Numbered from the stretch's first letter, positions 1 through 9,061 are shown. The stretch: DNA of 64,000 nucleotides from Bacillota bacterium (GCA_023409265.1 JAEYHZ010000004.1:62001-126000); one strand, 5' to 3'. The notes: generated by a model not told the origin, from the sequence alone. A program made the numbers and translations.

Positions 1-2
1 TT

Positions 3-431
3 AAGGCTGCCTCGACTCCAGGTACTACACAAAATTCGGGTATGGACACAAAAGTAAAAGCATCTGAGACCGGAAAAGGAACCTCCGCATCGGTAAGGCA
101 GGCCGGAAATGCCCCTGCTTCTGCATCCGGCAAATCTTCTCCAGAAGGTACTTTGAACAGCGGTGTGGATATAATTAATGACAGCCTGGGTGCAGTAATT
201 ACCGACCAACAGGAGAAGGCGGGTGGTGAAAGTAAAAACAACCTTGTTAACATAAACAAGGCTACCCAGGTCGAGCTGGAAAATCTGCCTAACGTTGGGC
301 CTGCTACTGCCAAAGCAATTATTGACTACAGGGATAAGAACGGAGAGTTTAAAAAAGTCACAGATTTAATGAAAATTACCGGAATAAAACAAAAGACCTT
401 TGATAAAATCAAAGATCATATCTGTGTGTGA
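3..431 (+). CDS. comEA: ComEA-like helix-hairpin-helix DNA-binding protein, C-terminal part (5' end outside window)
   Basis: The reading frame is open to the window edge, so the gene begins upstream; the ATG at 42 is only an internal methionine. The visible part has a low-complexity Ser/Ala/Gly/Lys linker followed by about 62 residues with two helix-hairpin-helix motifs (VNINKATQVELENLPNVG, then a second HhH ending in KIKDHICV). This is the non-specific DNA-binding module of ComEA, the membrane-anchored DNA receptor for uptake in transformable Firmicutes. The N-terminal membrane anchor and SLBB-type region cannot be seen. Other HhH proteins share the domain, so the ComEA name rests on the linker plus terminal HhH arrangement. 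Confidence 0.8.
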   Translation, partial: KAASTPGTTQNSGMDTKVKASETGKGTSASVRQAGNAPASASGKSSPEGTLNSGVDIINDSLGAVITDQQEKAGGESKNNLVNINKATQVELENLPNVGPATAKAIIDYRDKNGEFKKVTDLMKITGIKQKTFDKIKDHICV

Positions 432-451
432 TAAAAATTCCGGAAAACAAA

Positions 452-473
452 AACCGGCTTTTTTGAGCCGGTT
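452..473 (+). terminator. Stem-loop after the comEA-like gene
   Basis: An 8-bp perfect inverted repeat AACCGGCT/AGCCGGTT encloses a T-rich 6-nt loop, 20 bases after the stop. The 3' side is followed by ATAAAAAATAATTT rather than a clean T run, so termination may be weak. Confidence 0.55.
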
Positions 474-548
474 ATAAAAAATAATTTAAAGGAGGAAAAT
501 ATAATTTAATTTTCATATTTATTATATTATTTTGAGGAGGTAATTCAA

Positions 549-774
549 ATGGCATTAATAAACGATTTTGCCGGTCGAATAAAGGAAAATAATATGCAAC
601 ATTAACAATCATTTGACAAATGAGGGCAGTACAAATACTGAAACAAGAATATATGTCAGTAACAGGGAAATTGAAGGTATTAAAATACCAAATAATATTA
701 TGTTAAAGAACTTTTTATGTCTATTTTTTTTATATCTTTTAAATCTGGTATTTCTCATGCAGCCTCCCCATTAA
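549..774 (+). pseudogene. Short broken gene (frameshifted remnant), function unknown
   Basis: An ATG at 549 has an excellent ribosome site (GAGGAGG) but the frame stops after 18 codons (MALINDFAGRIKENNMQH). Shifting one base at about 598 opens a second frame to 774 that starts plausibly (NINNHLTNEGSTNTETRIYVSNREIEGIKIPNNIM) and then becomes a hydrophobic, unprotein-like tail. This looks like a small gene broken by a frameshift with further decay at its end. I do not recognise the family. The rest of 432-960 contains the terminator before it and a promoter after it, and nothing else I can support. Confidence 0.35.
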
Positions 775-874
775 CAATGCCGGAATATAACAAACTTATT
801 ATTGCCAATATATTACTCGGGAATTCAGATGAAAGGCATCAAAAGATTGAAAAAAGAACCTGACATGCTTTGTG

Positions 875-903
875 TTGCGGGCAATTTGCCGCTGTGCTAT
901 AAT
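875..903 (+). promoter_or_regulatory. Promoter of the FAH-family gene
   Basis: TTGCGG, 17 bases, then TATAAT preceded by TGC, making an extended -10. It lies about 60 bases upstream of the start at 961. Confidence 0.6.
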
Positions 904-960
904 TGCTCCATACTATTCTTGAATGGAGGATTATCGGACAAATAACCGGTAAAAGGTACT

Positions 961-1722
961 ATGAAATATTTGAGATTTTTGTTCGAAGGGCTGGAAAAGA
1001 CCGGAGTATTAAATGATACAGTTATCACTGAAGTACAGGGGGATATTTTTGAAAATCCCGTCAATACAGGCAGGGAATATCAGTTGAGTGAGGTTAGGCT
1101 GTTGACTCCGTGTAAGCCTGGAAAGGTAGTAGCTGTCGGGTTAAATTATGTTGATCATGTAAAGGAATTTTCCGGAAGAGATATACCAAAAAATCCTGTT
1201 ATCTTTATAAAATTACCGCATACAATTATTGGGCCCGGTGATACAATACTTCTTCCAGAAGTTTCTGAAAGAGTTGACTATGAGGCGGAATTTGCAGTTG
1301 TTATTGGAAAGCATTGCAGGAATATTGAACCTGAACAGGCACCTGAGTATATTTTCGGTGCAACCTGTCTCAACGACGTTACTGCAAGAGATATCCAGAA
1401 AGCTGATGGACAATGGACCAGGGGAAAGAACTATGAAACCTTCTGTCCAATCGGACCATATATAGTTACTGGCCTGGATTACTCAAAGCTTGATGTCAAA
1501 TTAATCTTAAACGGGGAAGTAAAGCAGCACGGTGATACCTCCATGCATATTTTCAATATTAATTATCTGATAAGCTTTATCTCCAAGGTAATTCCTCTGG
1601 AGCCGGGTGATATTGTTACCACAGGAACTCCTGAAGGTGTAGGTCCAATAAAAGATGGTGATATTGTTGAAGTTGAAATTGAGGGTATAGGCAAATTAAC
1701 CAATTTTGTAAAAAAGCCATAG
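961..1722 (+). CDS. Fumarylacetoacetate hydrolase (FAH) family protein
   Basis: 253 residues, the usual length for single-domain FAH proteins. The FAH catalytic fold covers about residues 55-250. VDYEAEFAVVIG carries the acidic metal ligands and the C-terminal TGTPEGVGP motif is typical. Family members are Mg2+-dependent hydrolases, isomerases or decarboxylases acting on beta-diketo acids, such as acylpyruvase, oxaloacetate decarboxylase or 2-hydroxyhepta-2,4-diene-1,7-dioate isomerase. Sequence alone does not fix the substrate. An in-frame stop at 943 blocks longer starts, and the ribosome site (AAAAGG) is weak. The gene has its own promoter and is not in an obvious aromatic-degradation cluster, so a metabolite-repair role such as oxaloacetate or acylpyruvate removal is as likely as catabolism. 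Confidence 0.85.
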   Translation: MKYLRFLFEGLEKTGVLNDTVITEVQGDIFENPVNTGREYQLSEVRLLTPCKPGKVVAVGLNYVDHVKEFSGRDIPKNPVIFIKLPHTIIGPGDTILLPEVSERVDYEAEFAVVIGKHCRNIEPEQAPEYIFGATCLNDVTARDIQKADGQWTRGKNYETFCPIGPYIVTGLDYSKLDVKLILNGEVKQHGDTSMHIFNINYLISFISKVIPLEPGDIVTTGTPEGVGPIKDGDIVEVEIEGIGKLTNFVKKP

Positions 1723-1758
1723 AACAAAATCTGGTAAAACGGCTGACTTATTGGAGTA

Positions 1759-1787
1759 TTGACACGTAATTTATGTGAGAATATAAT
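1759..1787 (+). promoter_or_regulatory. Consensus sigma-A promoter of the thrS T-box transcript
   Basis: TTGACA, 17 bases, TATAAT: a perfect consensus. The transcript would begin near 1794, run through an AT-rich stretch of about 130 bases and then enter the T-box. Confidence 0.75.
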
Positions 1788-1924
1788 GAGTTTATATAAG
1801 TAAATATTAATTTATATTTTAAATATTAATAAACATGATAAATTAAGATTATACTTTAAATATTAACAATTATAACAGAGTACCTAAATATAAATTGTAA
1901 AAAATGATAGAGATTAATATCATC

Positions 1925-2172
1925 ATATTGACAAAGGCGTTGATGAGAAGAGTATGTAAAAACTGGGGTTTCAGAGACCGGTCACATTAGCTGAAAGTAA
2001 CCGGACCAACAATTTACCGAAAACCACCTCTGAGTCTGAGCGTTGATTACGTTATAATCCGAGTATCAGCATATCTGCTACTCAATGAGCTGCAAGTAGG
2101 GTGGAACCGCGAGATAACTCTCGTCCTTATAAAGTCAAACCATGATTGACTTTTGGGACGGGAGTTTTTTAT
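1925..2172 (+). promoter_or_regulatory. T-box riboswitch (threonine) controlling thrS
   Basis: The T-box sequence AGGGTGGAACCGCG is at 2098-2111. A terminator (AACTCTCGTCC at 2116-2126 pairing with GGACGGGAGTT at 2156-2166, then a T run) overlaps the antiterminator region. Upstream, GAGAAGAGTA and CAGAGA fit the conserved stem I elements. The specifier loop appears to be GAAA-ACC-ACC with ACC at 2023-2025, a threonine codon. Uncharged tRNA-Thr would pair with the specifier and the T-box bulge and let transcription run into thrS. Specifier placement is by pattern, without a computed fold. Confidence 0.9.
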
Positions 2173-2217
2173 TTAGTCAAACTTTGTATATAAATTAAAT
2201 GAGAGGGAGGCATCATT

Positions 2218-4125
2218 ATGATAAAAGTTACTCTGAAAAATGGAAGCATACAGGAATATGAAAACGGAACAACCATTAAAGCTGTTGCCGAAAGTATCAG
2301 TGCCGGTCTTGCAAGAGTGGTCCTGGCAGGCGAAGTGAATGGAAAGGTAAAGGATCTTAACTACAAACTGGAAAATGATTGTACGCTGAATCTATTAACC
2401 TTTGAGGACGAGGGTGGAAAGAATACCTATAGACATACGGCATCACATGTTTTAGCGCAGGCTGCAAAGAGATTGTTTCCTTCCATAAAGCTTGCTATCG
2501 GACCCTCCATACAGAATGGTTTTTACTATGATTTTGAAACGGAGAAGAATTTCACTCCTGAAGATTTATCAAAGCTTGAGAAGGAAATGGAGAAAATCAT
2601 AAAGGAGGATTTTCCCCTTGAAAGGTTTGCTCTTCCCAGAAATCAGGCAATCACTCTTATGGAGGAAAAAGGAGAGCCCTACAAGGTAGAGCTTATAAAA
2701 GACTTACCCGAGGGTGAAGAAATATCCTTCTATAAGCAGGGTGATTTTGTTGATCTTTGTGCCGGACCGCATCTGCCTTCTACAGGAAAACTTAAGGCCA
2801 TTAAGCTTATGAGTGCAGCCGGAGCATACTGGAGAGGCAACGAAAACAATAAAATGCTCCAAAGGATTTACGGTACAGCCTTTCCTAAGAAAAGTGAGCT
2901 GGATGAGTACATTACAAGAATGGAAGAAGCAAAGAAGCGTGATCATAGAAAACTTGGAAGAGAATTGGATCTTTTTGATATATTGGATGAAGGACCTGGC
3001 TTTCCGTTTTTTATGCCAAAGGGTATGGTATTGAGAAATGTACTTGAGGATTTTTGGCGTGAGCAGCATAAAAAGGCCGGATACCAGGAAGTTAAGACTC
3101 CTGTAATCCTGAATAAGGACTTATGGCTTAGATCGGGCCACTGGGAAAATTACAGGGAAAACATGTATACCGTAGAAATTGACGAACAGGATTTTGCAAT
3201 CAAGCCAATGAACTGTCCGGGTGGAATGCTGGTATTTAAAAGAAAGCTTCATTCCTACAGGGATCTCCCTCAAAGAATGGGTGAACTGGGGCTTGTGCAC
3301 CGACACGAGTTGTCAGGTGCTCTGCATGGCCTTATGAGAGTAAGGTGCTTTACTCAGGATGATGCGCATATTTTCATGACTCCTGATCAGATAAAGGACG
3401 AAGTTATAGGAGTAATTGACCTGATAGATAATTTCTACAAGGTATTTGGATTTAAATACAGTGTGGAATTGTCGACCAGACCGGAAAAATCAATAGGCTC
3501 GGACGAAATGTGGGAATTATCCACTGCCGGCCTTAAAGAAGCACTTGATGCAAAAGGTATGACTTATAAGATCAACGAGGGGGATGGTGCCTTCTACGGT
3601 CCAAAGATAGATTTTCATCTGGAGGATTCCATCGGCCGTACCTGGCAATGCGGTACAATACAGCTGGATATGAATCTGCCCGAAAGATTTGATTTGACAT
3701 ATGTTGGACCCGATGGAGAGAAGCACCGGCCTGTTATGATTCACAGAGTTGTATTCGGAAGTATTGAGAGGTTTATAGCCATACTTACAGAGCATTTTGC
3801 CGGTGCTTTCCCGACCTGGCTGAGCCCGGTACAGGTAAAAGTACTTCCTTTGGTAGATAAGCACCACGATTATGCTTATGAGGTAAAAAAACAGCTTGAA
3901 GAAAATAATATCAGAGCTGAAATCGATATACGAAATGAAAAGATAGGATACAAAATTAGAGAAGCACAGATGGAAAAGACACCTTATATGCTGATAATCG
4001 GGGACAAGGAAACGGAAGGCAGATCGGTTGCAGTCAGATCCAGAAAAGACGGAGACCTGGGCAGTATGGCATTTGAGGAATTTATAAACAAAATAGTTAA
4101 AGAAGTTAAGAACAAGGAAAAATAA
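2218..4125 (+). CDS. thrS: Threonyl-tRNA synthetase, canonical bacterial type
   Basis: 635 residues, full length. It charges tRNA-Thr with threonine in the cytoplasm. Order: TGS domain (1-61), editing domain with HxxxH at H73/H77 and CxxxH at C181/H185, class II core (about 262-535), anticodon-binding domain (about 538-635). The core keeps the zinc ligands Cys333, His384 and His509, motif 2 RHELSGALHGLMRVRCFTQ and motif 3 HRVVFGSIERF. The ribosome site GAGAGGGAGG fits ATG 2218. It is regulated by the upstream T-box. A second thrS copy starts 108 bases downstream; the two proteins are nearly identical at both ends but very different in the core. Confidence 0.97.
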   Translation: MIKVTLKNGSIQEYENGTTIKAVAESISAGLARVVLAGEVNGKVKDLNYKLENDCTLNLLTFEDEGGKNTYRHTASHVLAQAAKRLFPSIKLAIGPSIQNGFYYDFETEKNFTPEDLSKLEKEMEKIIKEDFPLERFALPRNQAITLMEEKGEPYKVELIKDLPEGEEISFYKQGDFVDLCAGPHLPSTGKLKAIKLMSAAGAYWRGNENNKMLQRIYGTAFPKKSELDEYITRMEEAKKRDHRKLGRELDLFDILDEGPGFPFFMPKGMVLRNVLEDFWREQHKKAGYQEVKTPVILNKDLWLRSGHWENYRENMYTVEIDEQDFAIKPMNCPGGMLVFKRKLHSYRDLPQRMGELGLVHRHELSGALHGLMRVRCFTQDDAHIFMTPDQIKDEVIGVIDLIDNFYKVFGFKYSVELSTRPEKSIGSDEMWELSTAGLKEALDAKGMTYKINEGDGAFYGPKIDFHLEDSIGRTWQCGTIQLDMNLPERFDLTYVGPDGEKHRPVMIHRVVFGSIERFIAILTEHFAGAFPTWLSPVQVKVLPLVDKHHDYAYEVKKQLEENNIRAEIDIRNEKIGYKIREAQMEKTPYMLIIGDKETEGRSVAVRSRKDGDLGSMAFEEFINKIVKEVKNKEK

Positions 4126-4233
4126 TTTTAAAATTAAATAGCACGGGGTTAAGGAATTATAAATCATATAAAGTTTATATGCCGGACCAGACCGGTAAAG
4201 TTACCTTATCCCCATATAAAAAGGAGATATAGA

Positions 4234-6171
4234 ATGATCAAAATTACATTAAAAGACGGAAGCGTTCAGGAATATCAAGAGGGTATTTCTATTCTGCAGG
4301 TTGCGGAAAGTATCAGTGCAGGACTCGCGAGGGCTGCACTTGCAGGTGAGGTGAATGGAAAGGTAAAGGATTTGAACTACAAGCTTGAAAAGGATTGTTC
4401 ATTGAGCCTGTTGACTTTTGCCGATGAAGGCGGAAGATTTGCTTACAGACACACAGCCTCACATGTTTTGGCTCAGGCAGTAAAGAGATTGTTCCCGAAT
4501 GTAAAGCTGGCAATCGGCCCTGCAATTGAAAACGGGTTCTACTACGATTTCGATGTAGAAAAGAATTTCTCACCTGAAGATCTGGCAAGACTTGAAAAAG
4601 AAATGGAAAAAATAATAAAGGAAGACCTGGCCGTTGAAAGGTTTACACTTCCAAGAGAAGAAGCAATCAGACACATGGAGGAAAAGGGTGAACCCTATAA
4701 GGTTGAATTAATAAAGGATCTGCCTGAAGGTGAGGAAATTTCCTTTTACAAGCAGGGAGATTTTGTTGACCTGTGTGCAGGACCACACCTTCCTACCACC
4801 GGAAAACTTAAAGCTGTAAAGCTTATGAGTGCTGCAGGTGCTTACTGGAGAGGAAATGAGAAAAACAAGATGCTCCAAAGGGTATACGGAACTGCATTCC
4901 CGAAGAAGAGTGAACTTGATGAATACATTACCAGACTGGAAGAGGCTAAGAAGCGTGACCACAACAAGCTGGGCAGAGAACTGGAATTATTTACAACAGT
5001 AGAAGAAATCGGACAGGGTCTGCCTTTGCTCATGCCTAAGGGTGCTAAAATAGTTCAGACTCTTCAGAGATTTGTTGAAGACGAAGAGGAGAGAAGGGGC
5101 TATGTTCTTACCAAAACTCCTCTTATGGCCAAGAGTGATCTTTATAAGCTGTCAGGCCACTGGCAGCACTACAAGGATGGTATGTTTGTATTGGGTGACG
5201 AGGAAAAGGACGATGAAGTAATGGCTTTACGGCCCATGACCTGTCCTTTCCAGTTTATGATATACAAGTCCAAGCTTCACAGCTACCGTGATCTGCCAAT
5301 AAGATATGGTGAGACTTCAACTCTTTTCAGAAATGAAGCTTCAGGCGAAATGCACGGACTTATCCGGGTCCGTCAGTTCACAATTTCAGAAGGCCATCTG
5401 GTATGCACACCTGAACAACTGGAAGAAGAATTCAAAGGCGTTGTTGACCTTATTAAATTTATGATGGAGACTCTCGGTATACAGGAGGATGTAACCTACA
5501 GATTCTCAAAATGGGATCCCAACAACAAGGAAAAATATATTGGCAGTGCAGAGGATTGGGAAGATGTTCAGGATAAGATGAGAACCATTCTTGATCATCT
5601 CAGGATTGATTACAAGGAAGCAGAAGGAGAAGCTGCCTTCTACGGGCCAAAGCTTGACATCCAGTTCAGGAATGTACACGGTAAGGAAGATACCATTATA
5701 ACAGTACAGGTTGACTTTGCACTTGGAGAACGTCTGGATATGGTCTATATTGACAAGAACAACGAGAAAAAGCATCCTTATGTTATACACAGAACTTCAA
5801 TCGGCTGCTATGAAAGAACTCTTGCAATGCTTATAGAGAAATATGCGGGTGCTTTCCCGACCTGGCTCTGTCCTGTACAGGCTAAAATACTCCCATTGGT
5901 TGACAAGCACCATGACTTCGCACAGCAGGTCGCACAAATGCTTAAGGACAGAGGCGTAAGGGTGGAAGTTGACTACAGAAATGAAAAGATCGGGTACAAG
6001 ATAAGAGAAGCACAAATGGAAAAGATTCCTTATATGCTGGTAATTGGCGATAAGGAAATGGAGAACAGCGCAGTTGCTGTAAGATCCAGAAAAGATGGTG
6101 ATCTCGGTTCTATGTCTGCCCAGGAATTTACAGACAGGATTGTTGAGGAAATCAGAACCAGGGCAAGATAG
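4234..6171 (+). CDS. Second threonyl-tRNA synthetase, paralogue with divergent catalytic core
   Basis: 645 residues. TGS and editing domains (1 to about 250; H73, H77, C181, H185) and the anticodon-binding domain (from AGAFPTWL near 538 to the end) match the upstream thrS at roughly 80% identity. The core between them is of another type: zinc-site MTCPFQF (Cys337), motif 2 RNEASGEMHGLIRVRQFT, His388 in SEGHLV, and motif 3 HRTSIGCYERT (His519). All three zinc ligands remain, so it should be active. No second T-box lies in the 108-base gap, so it probably depends on read-through from the first T-box. Possible roles are a housekeeping isoenzyme or one resistant to an inhibitor of ThrRS. The flanking domains look homogenised by gene conversion or domain exchange. 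Confidence 0.93.
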   Translation: MIKITLKDGSVQEYQEGISILQVAESISAGLARAALAGEVNGKVKDLNYKLEKDCSLSLLTFADEGGRFAYRHTASHVLAQAVKRLFPNVKLAIGPAIENGFYYDFDVEKNFSPEDLARLEKEMEKIIKEDLAVERFTLPREEAIRHMEEKGEPYKVELIKDLPEGEEISFYKQGDFVDLCAGPHLPTTGKLKAVKLMSAAGAYWRGNEKNKMLQRVYGTAFPKKSELDEYITRLEEAKKRDHNKLGRELELFTTVEEIGQGLPLLMPKGAKIVQTLQRFVEDEEERRGYVLTKTPLMAKSDLYKLSGHWQHYKDGMFVLGDEEKDDEVMALRPMTCPFQFMIYKSKLHSYRDLPIRYGETSTLFRNEASGEMHGLIRVRQFTISEGHLVCTPEQLEEEFKGVVDLIKFMMETLGIQEDVTYRFSKWDPNNKEKYIGSAEDWEDVQDKMRTILDHLRIDYKEAEGEAAFYGPKLDIQFRNVHGKEDTIITVQVDFALGERLDMVYIDKNNEKKHPYVIHRTSIGCYERTLAMLIEKYAGAFPTWLCPVQAKILPLVDKHHDFAQQVAQMLKDRGVRVEVDYRNEKIGYKIREAQMEKIPYMLVIGDKEMENSAVAVRSRKDGDLGSMSAQEFTDRIVEEIRTRAR

Positions 6172-6196
6172 TATTATAAATATAGCAAAATATAAG

Positions 6197-6302
6197 AACA
6201 AGGAGTGCCGGAACGATTGATATGCCCCCCTTGATGCAGACAGTAAAATCATAAAACTGTTTTCACTATAGGGAGCATACTAGTCCGGAGCCTTGTTTTT
6301 TT
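6197..6302 (+). terminator. Long structured terminator after the thrS pair
   Basis: AACAAGG..GCCGGA (6197-6212) pairs with TCCGG..CCTTGTT (6284-6297) and is followed by a run of seven T. Inside it a second stem (TATGCCCCCC with GGGAGCATA, one mismatch) and a small ACAGT/ACTGT hairpin build a rod of about 105 nt, much longer than a normal terminator. The remainder of 6172-6520 holds the next promoter. Confidence 0.7.
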
Positions 6303-6411
6303 GTGCCTGGATTTATAACTTTTAAAATTTATGTAATATATGTTATTTAAATTGACAATAATCTGTAGTGAAGTATTTTAACACATCTCAGCTCCCTGGT
6401 ATTGGATAATA

Positions 6412-6440
6412 TTTACGGTACCTGCATGCTATGTTATAAT
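6412..6440 (+). promoter_or_regulatory. Promoter of the glycosyltransferase pair
   Basis: TTTACG, 17 bases, TATAAT with an extended TGT before it. Transcription would start near 6447, which rules out an upstream ATG at 6446 as the gene start. A second, weaker candidate is TTGACA at 6352-6357. Confidence 0.55.
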
Positions 6441-6520
6441 AGTTTTTGGTATTTTTACGGATGTGTTGTATTATTTTGAATTATAATTACCAGGCCTGCA
6501 GGGCCTACGGAGGAAACTTT

Positions 6521-7474
6521 ATGGGAAACAAGCTGTTATCGATTGTTGTTCCGGTTTATAATGAGCAGGAAGTAATAGACGAGACTTTTAAAAGATTATC
6601 TGCTGTATTTAAGGGCTATTTTATGGACGTTGAATATATTTTCATAAATGACGGCAGCAGGGATAATACATACTTCAAGCTAAAGGATATTGCTTCTAAA
6701 AATCCCGGAGTCCGTATTATTAACTTCGCAAGAAACTTTGGACATCAAATTGCCATAACTGCAGGTATGGACTATGCTAAGGGTGACGCAATTGTAATAA
6801 TAGACGCTGATCTGCAGGATCCGCCAGAGGTTATTCTTCAAATGGTAGATAAGTGGAAGGAAGGCTATGAGGTTGTATACGGCAAAAGGCTCCACAGGGA
6901 TGGGGAAACTTTCTTTAAAAAGCTAACAGCAAAGACCTTTTACAGATTCCTTGACAGTATGACTGATATAAAGCTTCCTGTGGATGTGGGTGATTTCCGA
7001 CTTATTGACAGAAAAGTCTGCGATGCAATGAAATCCCTGCCTGAAAGATCAAGATATGTGAGAGGCCTGGTAAGCTGGGTGGGTTTTAAACAGACAAGTG
7101 TTGATTACCATAGAGAAAAGAGATTTGCCGGTGAAACAAAATACCCCCTTAAGAAAATGATAAAGCTTGCAGGAGACGGCATATTTTCGTTCTCCTATAA
7201 GCCTTTAAAGCTTGCTACTTTTATAGGTATGCTTGTATCAGCTTTCAGTTTTGTATATCTAATAGTGGTTCTTATCCAGAAATTCATAAAGAATGATGTA
7301 GTTTCAGGATGGGCATCCTCAATGGCTGTATCGTTGTTTCTGAACGGCGTTATGTTGATAGTAATTGGTATTATGGGAGAATATGTGGGAAGAATATATG
7401 AAGAGGTGAAAGCCAGACCTCTGTACATTGTAGGAGAGCTAACCGGTTTCAATGAAGATAATGAGACAAAATAA
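6521..7474 (+). CDS. Family 2 glycosyltransferase, polyprenyl-phosphate type (GtrB/DPM1-like), with two C-terminal membrane helices
   Basis: 318 codons from the ATG at 6521, which has GGAGG at 6509-6513. The GT2 domain (about 5-230) has VVPVYNEQEV at the start, the DADLQDPPE nucleotide-sugar/metal motif near residue 90 and RYVRGLVSWVGF later. Two membrane helices (about 232-255 and 270-293) follow. This is the architecture of enzymes that move a sugar from a nucleotide to a polyprenyl phosphate on the inner face of the membrane. The next gene, 14 bases on, is a multi-spanning GT-C-like protein, so the pair probably makes a lipid-linked sugar and uses it on the outer face. The sugar and acceptor are unknown. 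Confidence 0.88.
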   Translation: MGNKLLSIVVPVYNEQEVIDETFKRLSAVFKGYFMDVEYIFINDGSRDNTYFKLKDIASKNPGVRIINFARNFGHQIAITAGMDYAKGDAIVIIDADLQDPPEVILQMVDKWKEGYEVVYGKRLHRDGETFFKKLTAKTFYRFLDSMTDIKLPVDVGDFRLIDRKVCDAMKSLPERSRYVRGLVSWVGFKQTSVDYHREKRFAGETKYPLKKMIKLAGDGIFSFSYKPLKLATFIGMLVSAFSFVYLIVVLIQKFIKNDVVSGWASSMAVSLFLNGVMLIVIGIMGEYVGRIYEEVKARPLYIVGELTGFNEDNETK

Positions 7475-7488
7475 ACCAGAGGTAATTA

Positions 7489-8916
7489 ATGGAGACAACA
7501 AAGGTATCCGTTTCAAGTAAACTCATAATTCTAGTATTAGCAATATTTGTTTCTTATTTGATATTTCTGAATTTGGTATATTCTGTTTATACAAATGCCG
7601 TTCTCTATGCCATTATAGTTGCACCGGTGTTTGCGGCCATATTGTTTTTATCGTCTAAAATCAATATTTTACCTGCTCCTTTCGCCATTATGGTTTTTAT
7701 AATGGCGTTTTTAATTAAGGGTGTTTTTGCTGCGATGATTGATACACCGCCAATTTCTGATTTTAATACCTTTTATAAATATGCAATTCTTCTAACACAA
7801 GGAGACAAGTCCTTCGGACAGCTTTTTTACTTTAAAACCTGGGCGTACCAGACAGGTCCGGTGATATATTATTCGGCAATTATGAAAATGTTTGGAACAG
7901 GACTGCTTCCCCTCAAACTGGTTAACTGTTTTTTTATGGCTGGCTCCAATATGTTGGTATATCTCATTGCAAGAAAGGTTTCAAATGATTTTACTGCGAG
8001 ATTTGTAGCGCTTTTGTATTTGGTTTACCCTGCACCGTATTTTCTAACCCCGGTTTTGACGAATCAACATTTTGCAGCCTGTATGTTTTTAGCAGGGATA
8101 TATGTTTTAATGCTTGGAAGCATGAATTTGATATTAAGAGGTATTCTTGCGGGTTTACTTATGTCTGTGGGAAATGCGGTGAGGCCGCTTGGGCTGTTAA
8201 TCGCTGCAGCTGTTATAATATGGAGTCTCATTCAGGCTGTCAGCTTTAGAAAGACTGCAACACTTGTTATGACTGCAGTACTGCTGGTAGTCTATCTTTC
8301 AGGGAGCTTCGGCCTATCTGCGGCTGTAAGGCGCACCGAAATAAATCCGGAGGGCTTAAGGAACAATTTCCCTCTGTGGAAGTTTGTCATCGGATTCAAT
8401 CAGAACTCAAAAGGTCAATTTAATTATGATGATCAGAATAATATATTTCTTATAGAGGATTTCTCAAAAAGAAATTCTGCAGCCCTGGAAACCATAAAAA
8501 AAAGGATTTCAATTGAACCGTATAAGATGATTTCTTTTATCGGCACCAAGGTAAATTTAATGTGGGCAGAATTCGATACCATGATGTGGGGTTTTTATGA
8601 AAAAGAAGACGGGAAACTTAAAGCTTCAAAAGAAATACAAAGAATTGAACCCATAATTTTAAGAATAGAGAAGATATTCTATTTTCTGGTATTCATATTA
8701 CTGCTTATAGGTTTGGTTCGGTCATTGTTAAGTCAGGGAATCAAATCGGAAATTTTACTTGTATCAGTCATATTGCTCTGTTTCTTTGGCGTGCATTTAT
8801 TAATTGAAATACAGGTCAGATACAGATATTTTGCTGTATTGCTTGTATTTGTACTTGCGGCCAAGGGGAGCGAGGTTCTGTTTGCACCCTTCACAAAATA
8901 TACCAAATATCAATAA
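7489..8916 (+). CDS. Multi-spanning GT-C-type glycosyltransferase (ArnT/PMT-like)
   Basis: 475 residues with roughly ten to twelve hydrophobic segments. After the first helices there is an acidic loop, DTPPISDFNTFYKYA, in the place of the catalytic Asp loop of GT-C enzymes, followed by the characteristic helix-rich region with LVNCFFMAGSNMLVYLIARK and YPAPYFLTPVLTNQHF. GT-C enzymes use lipid-linked sugars as donors on the outer side of the membrane. It lies 14 bases after the GT2 gene with an AGAGG ribosome site, so the two are almost certainly co-transcribed. The target (cell-wall polymer, lipid or protein) cannot be told. Confidence 0.75.
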   Translation: METTKVSVSSKLIILVLAIFVSYLIFLNLVYSVYTNAVLYAIIVAPVFAAILFLSSKINILPAPFAIMVFIMAFLIKGVFAAMIDTPPISDFNTFYKYAILLTQGDKSFGQLFYFKTWAYQTGPVIYYSAIMKMFGTGLLPLKLVNCFFMAGSNMLVYLIARKVSNDFTARFVALLYLVYPAPYFLTPVLTNQHFAACMFLAGIYVLMLGSMNLILRGILAGLLMSVGNAVRPLGLLIAAAVIIWSLIQAVSFRKTATLVMTAVLLVVYLSGSFGLSAAVRRTEINPEGLRNNFPLWKFVIGFNQNSKGQFNYDDQNNIFLIEDFSKRNSAALETIKKRISIEPYKMISFIGTKVNLMWAEFDTMMWGFYEKEDGKLKASKEIQRIEPIILRIEKIFYFLVFILLLIGLVRSLLSQGIKSEILLVSVILLCFFGVHLLIEIQVRYRYFAVLLVFVLAAKGSEVLFAPFTKYTKYQ

Positions 8917-9061
8917 TTTTCCGTGTAATTCTCAGGCTTGTTTGTCTTTTAATCCGGAATTTTGTATTTGTGTTTAAGCATCAATTATGAAATAATATGA
9001 AGGAAAAGAATATTACATAGAGACTTTTTGATATTGGAAAAAATTAAATGGGGGTCGGATA

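Noticed and set aside
961..1722. Assigning a specific reaction such as 5-oxopent-3-ene-1,2,5-tricarboxylate decarboxylase
   Set aside because: FAH-family sequences do not fix the substrate and no aromatic-degradation genes are nearby.
1928..1933. Second TTGACA near the T-box
   Set aside because: No -10 lies 17 bases downstream, and the sequence falls at the start of stem I of the T-box.
3517..4167. Long minus-strand reading frame over the end of thrS
   Set aside because: It lies antisense to conserved synthetase coding sequence, has no ribosome site and shows cysteine- and aromatic-rich composition typical of a shadow frame.
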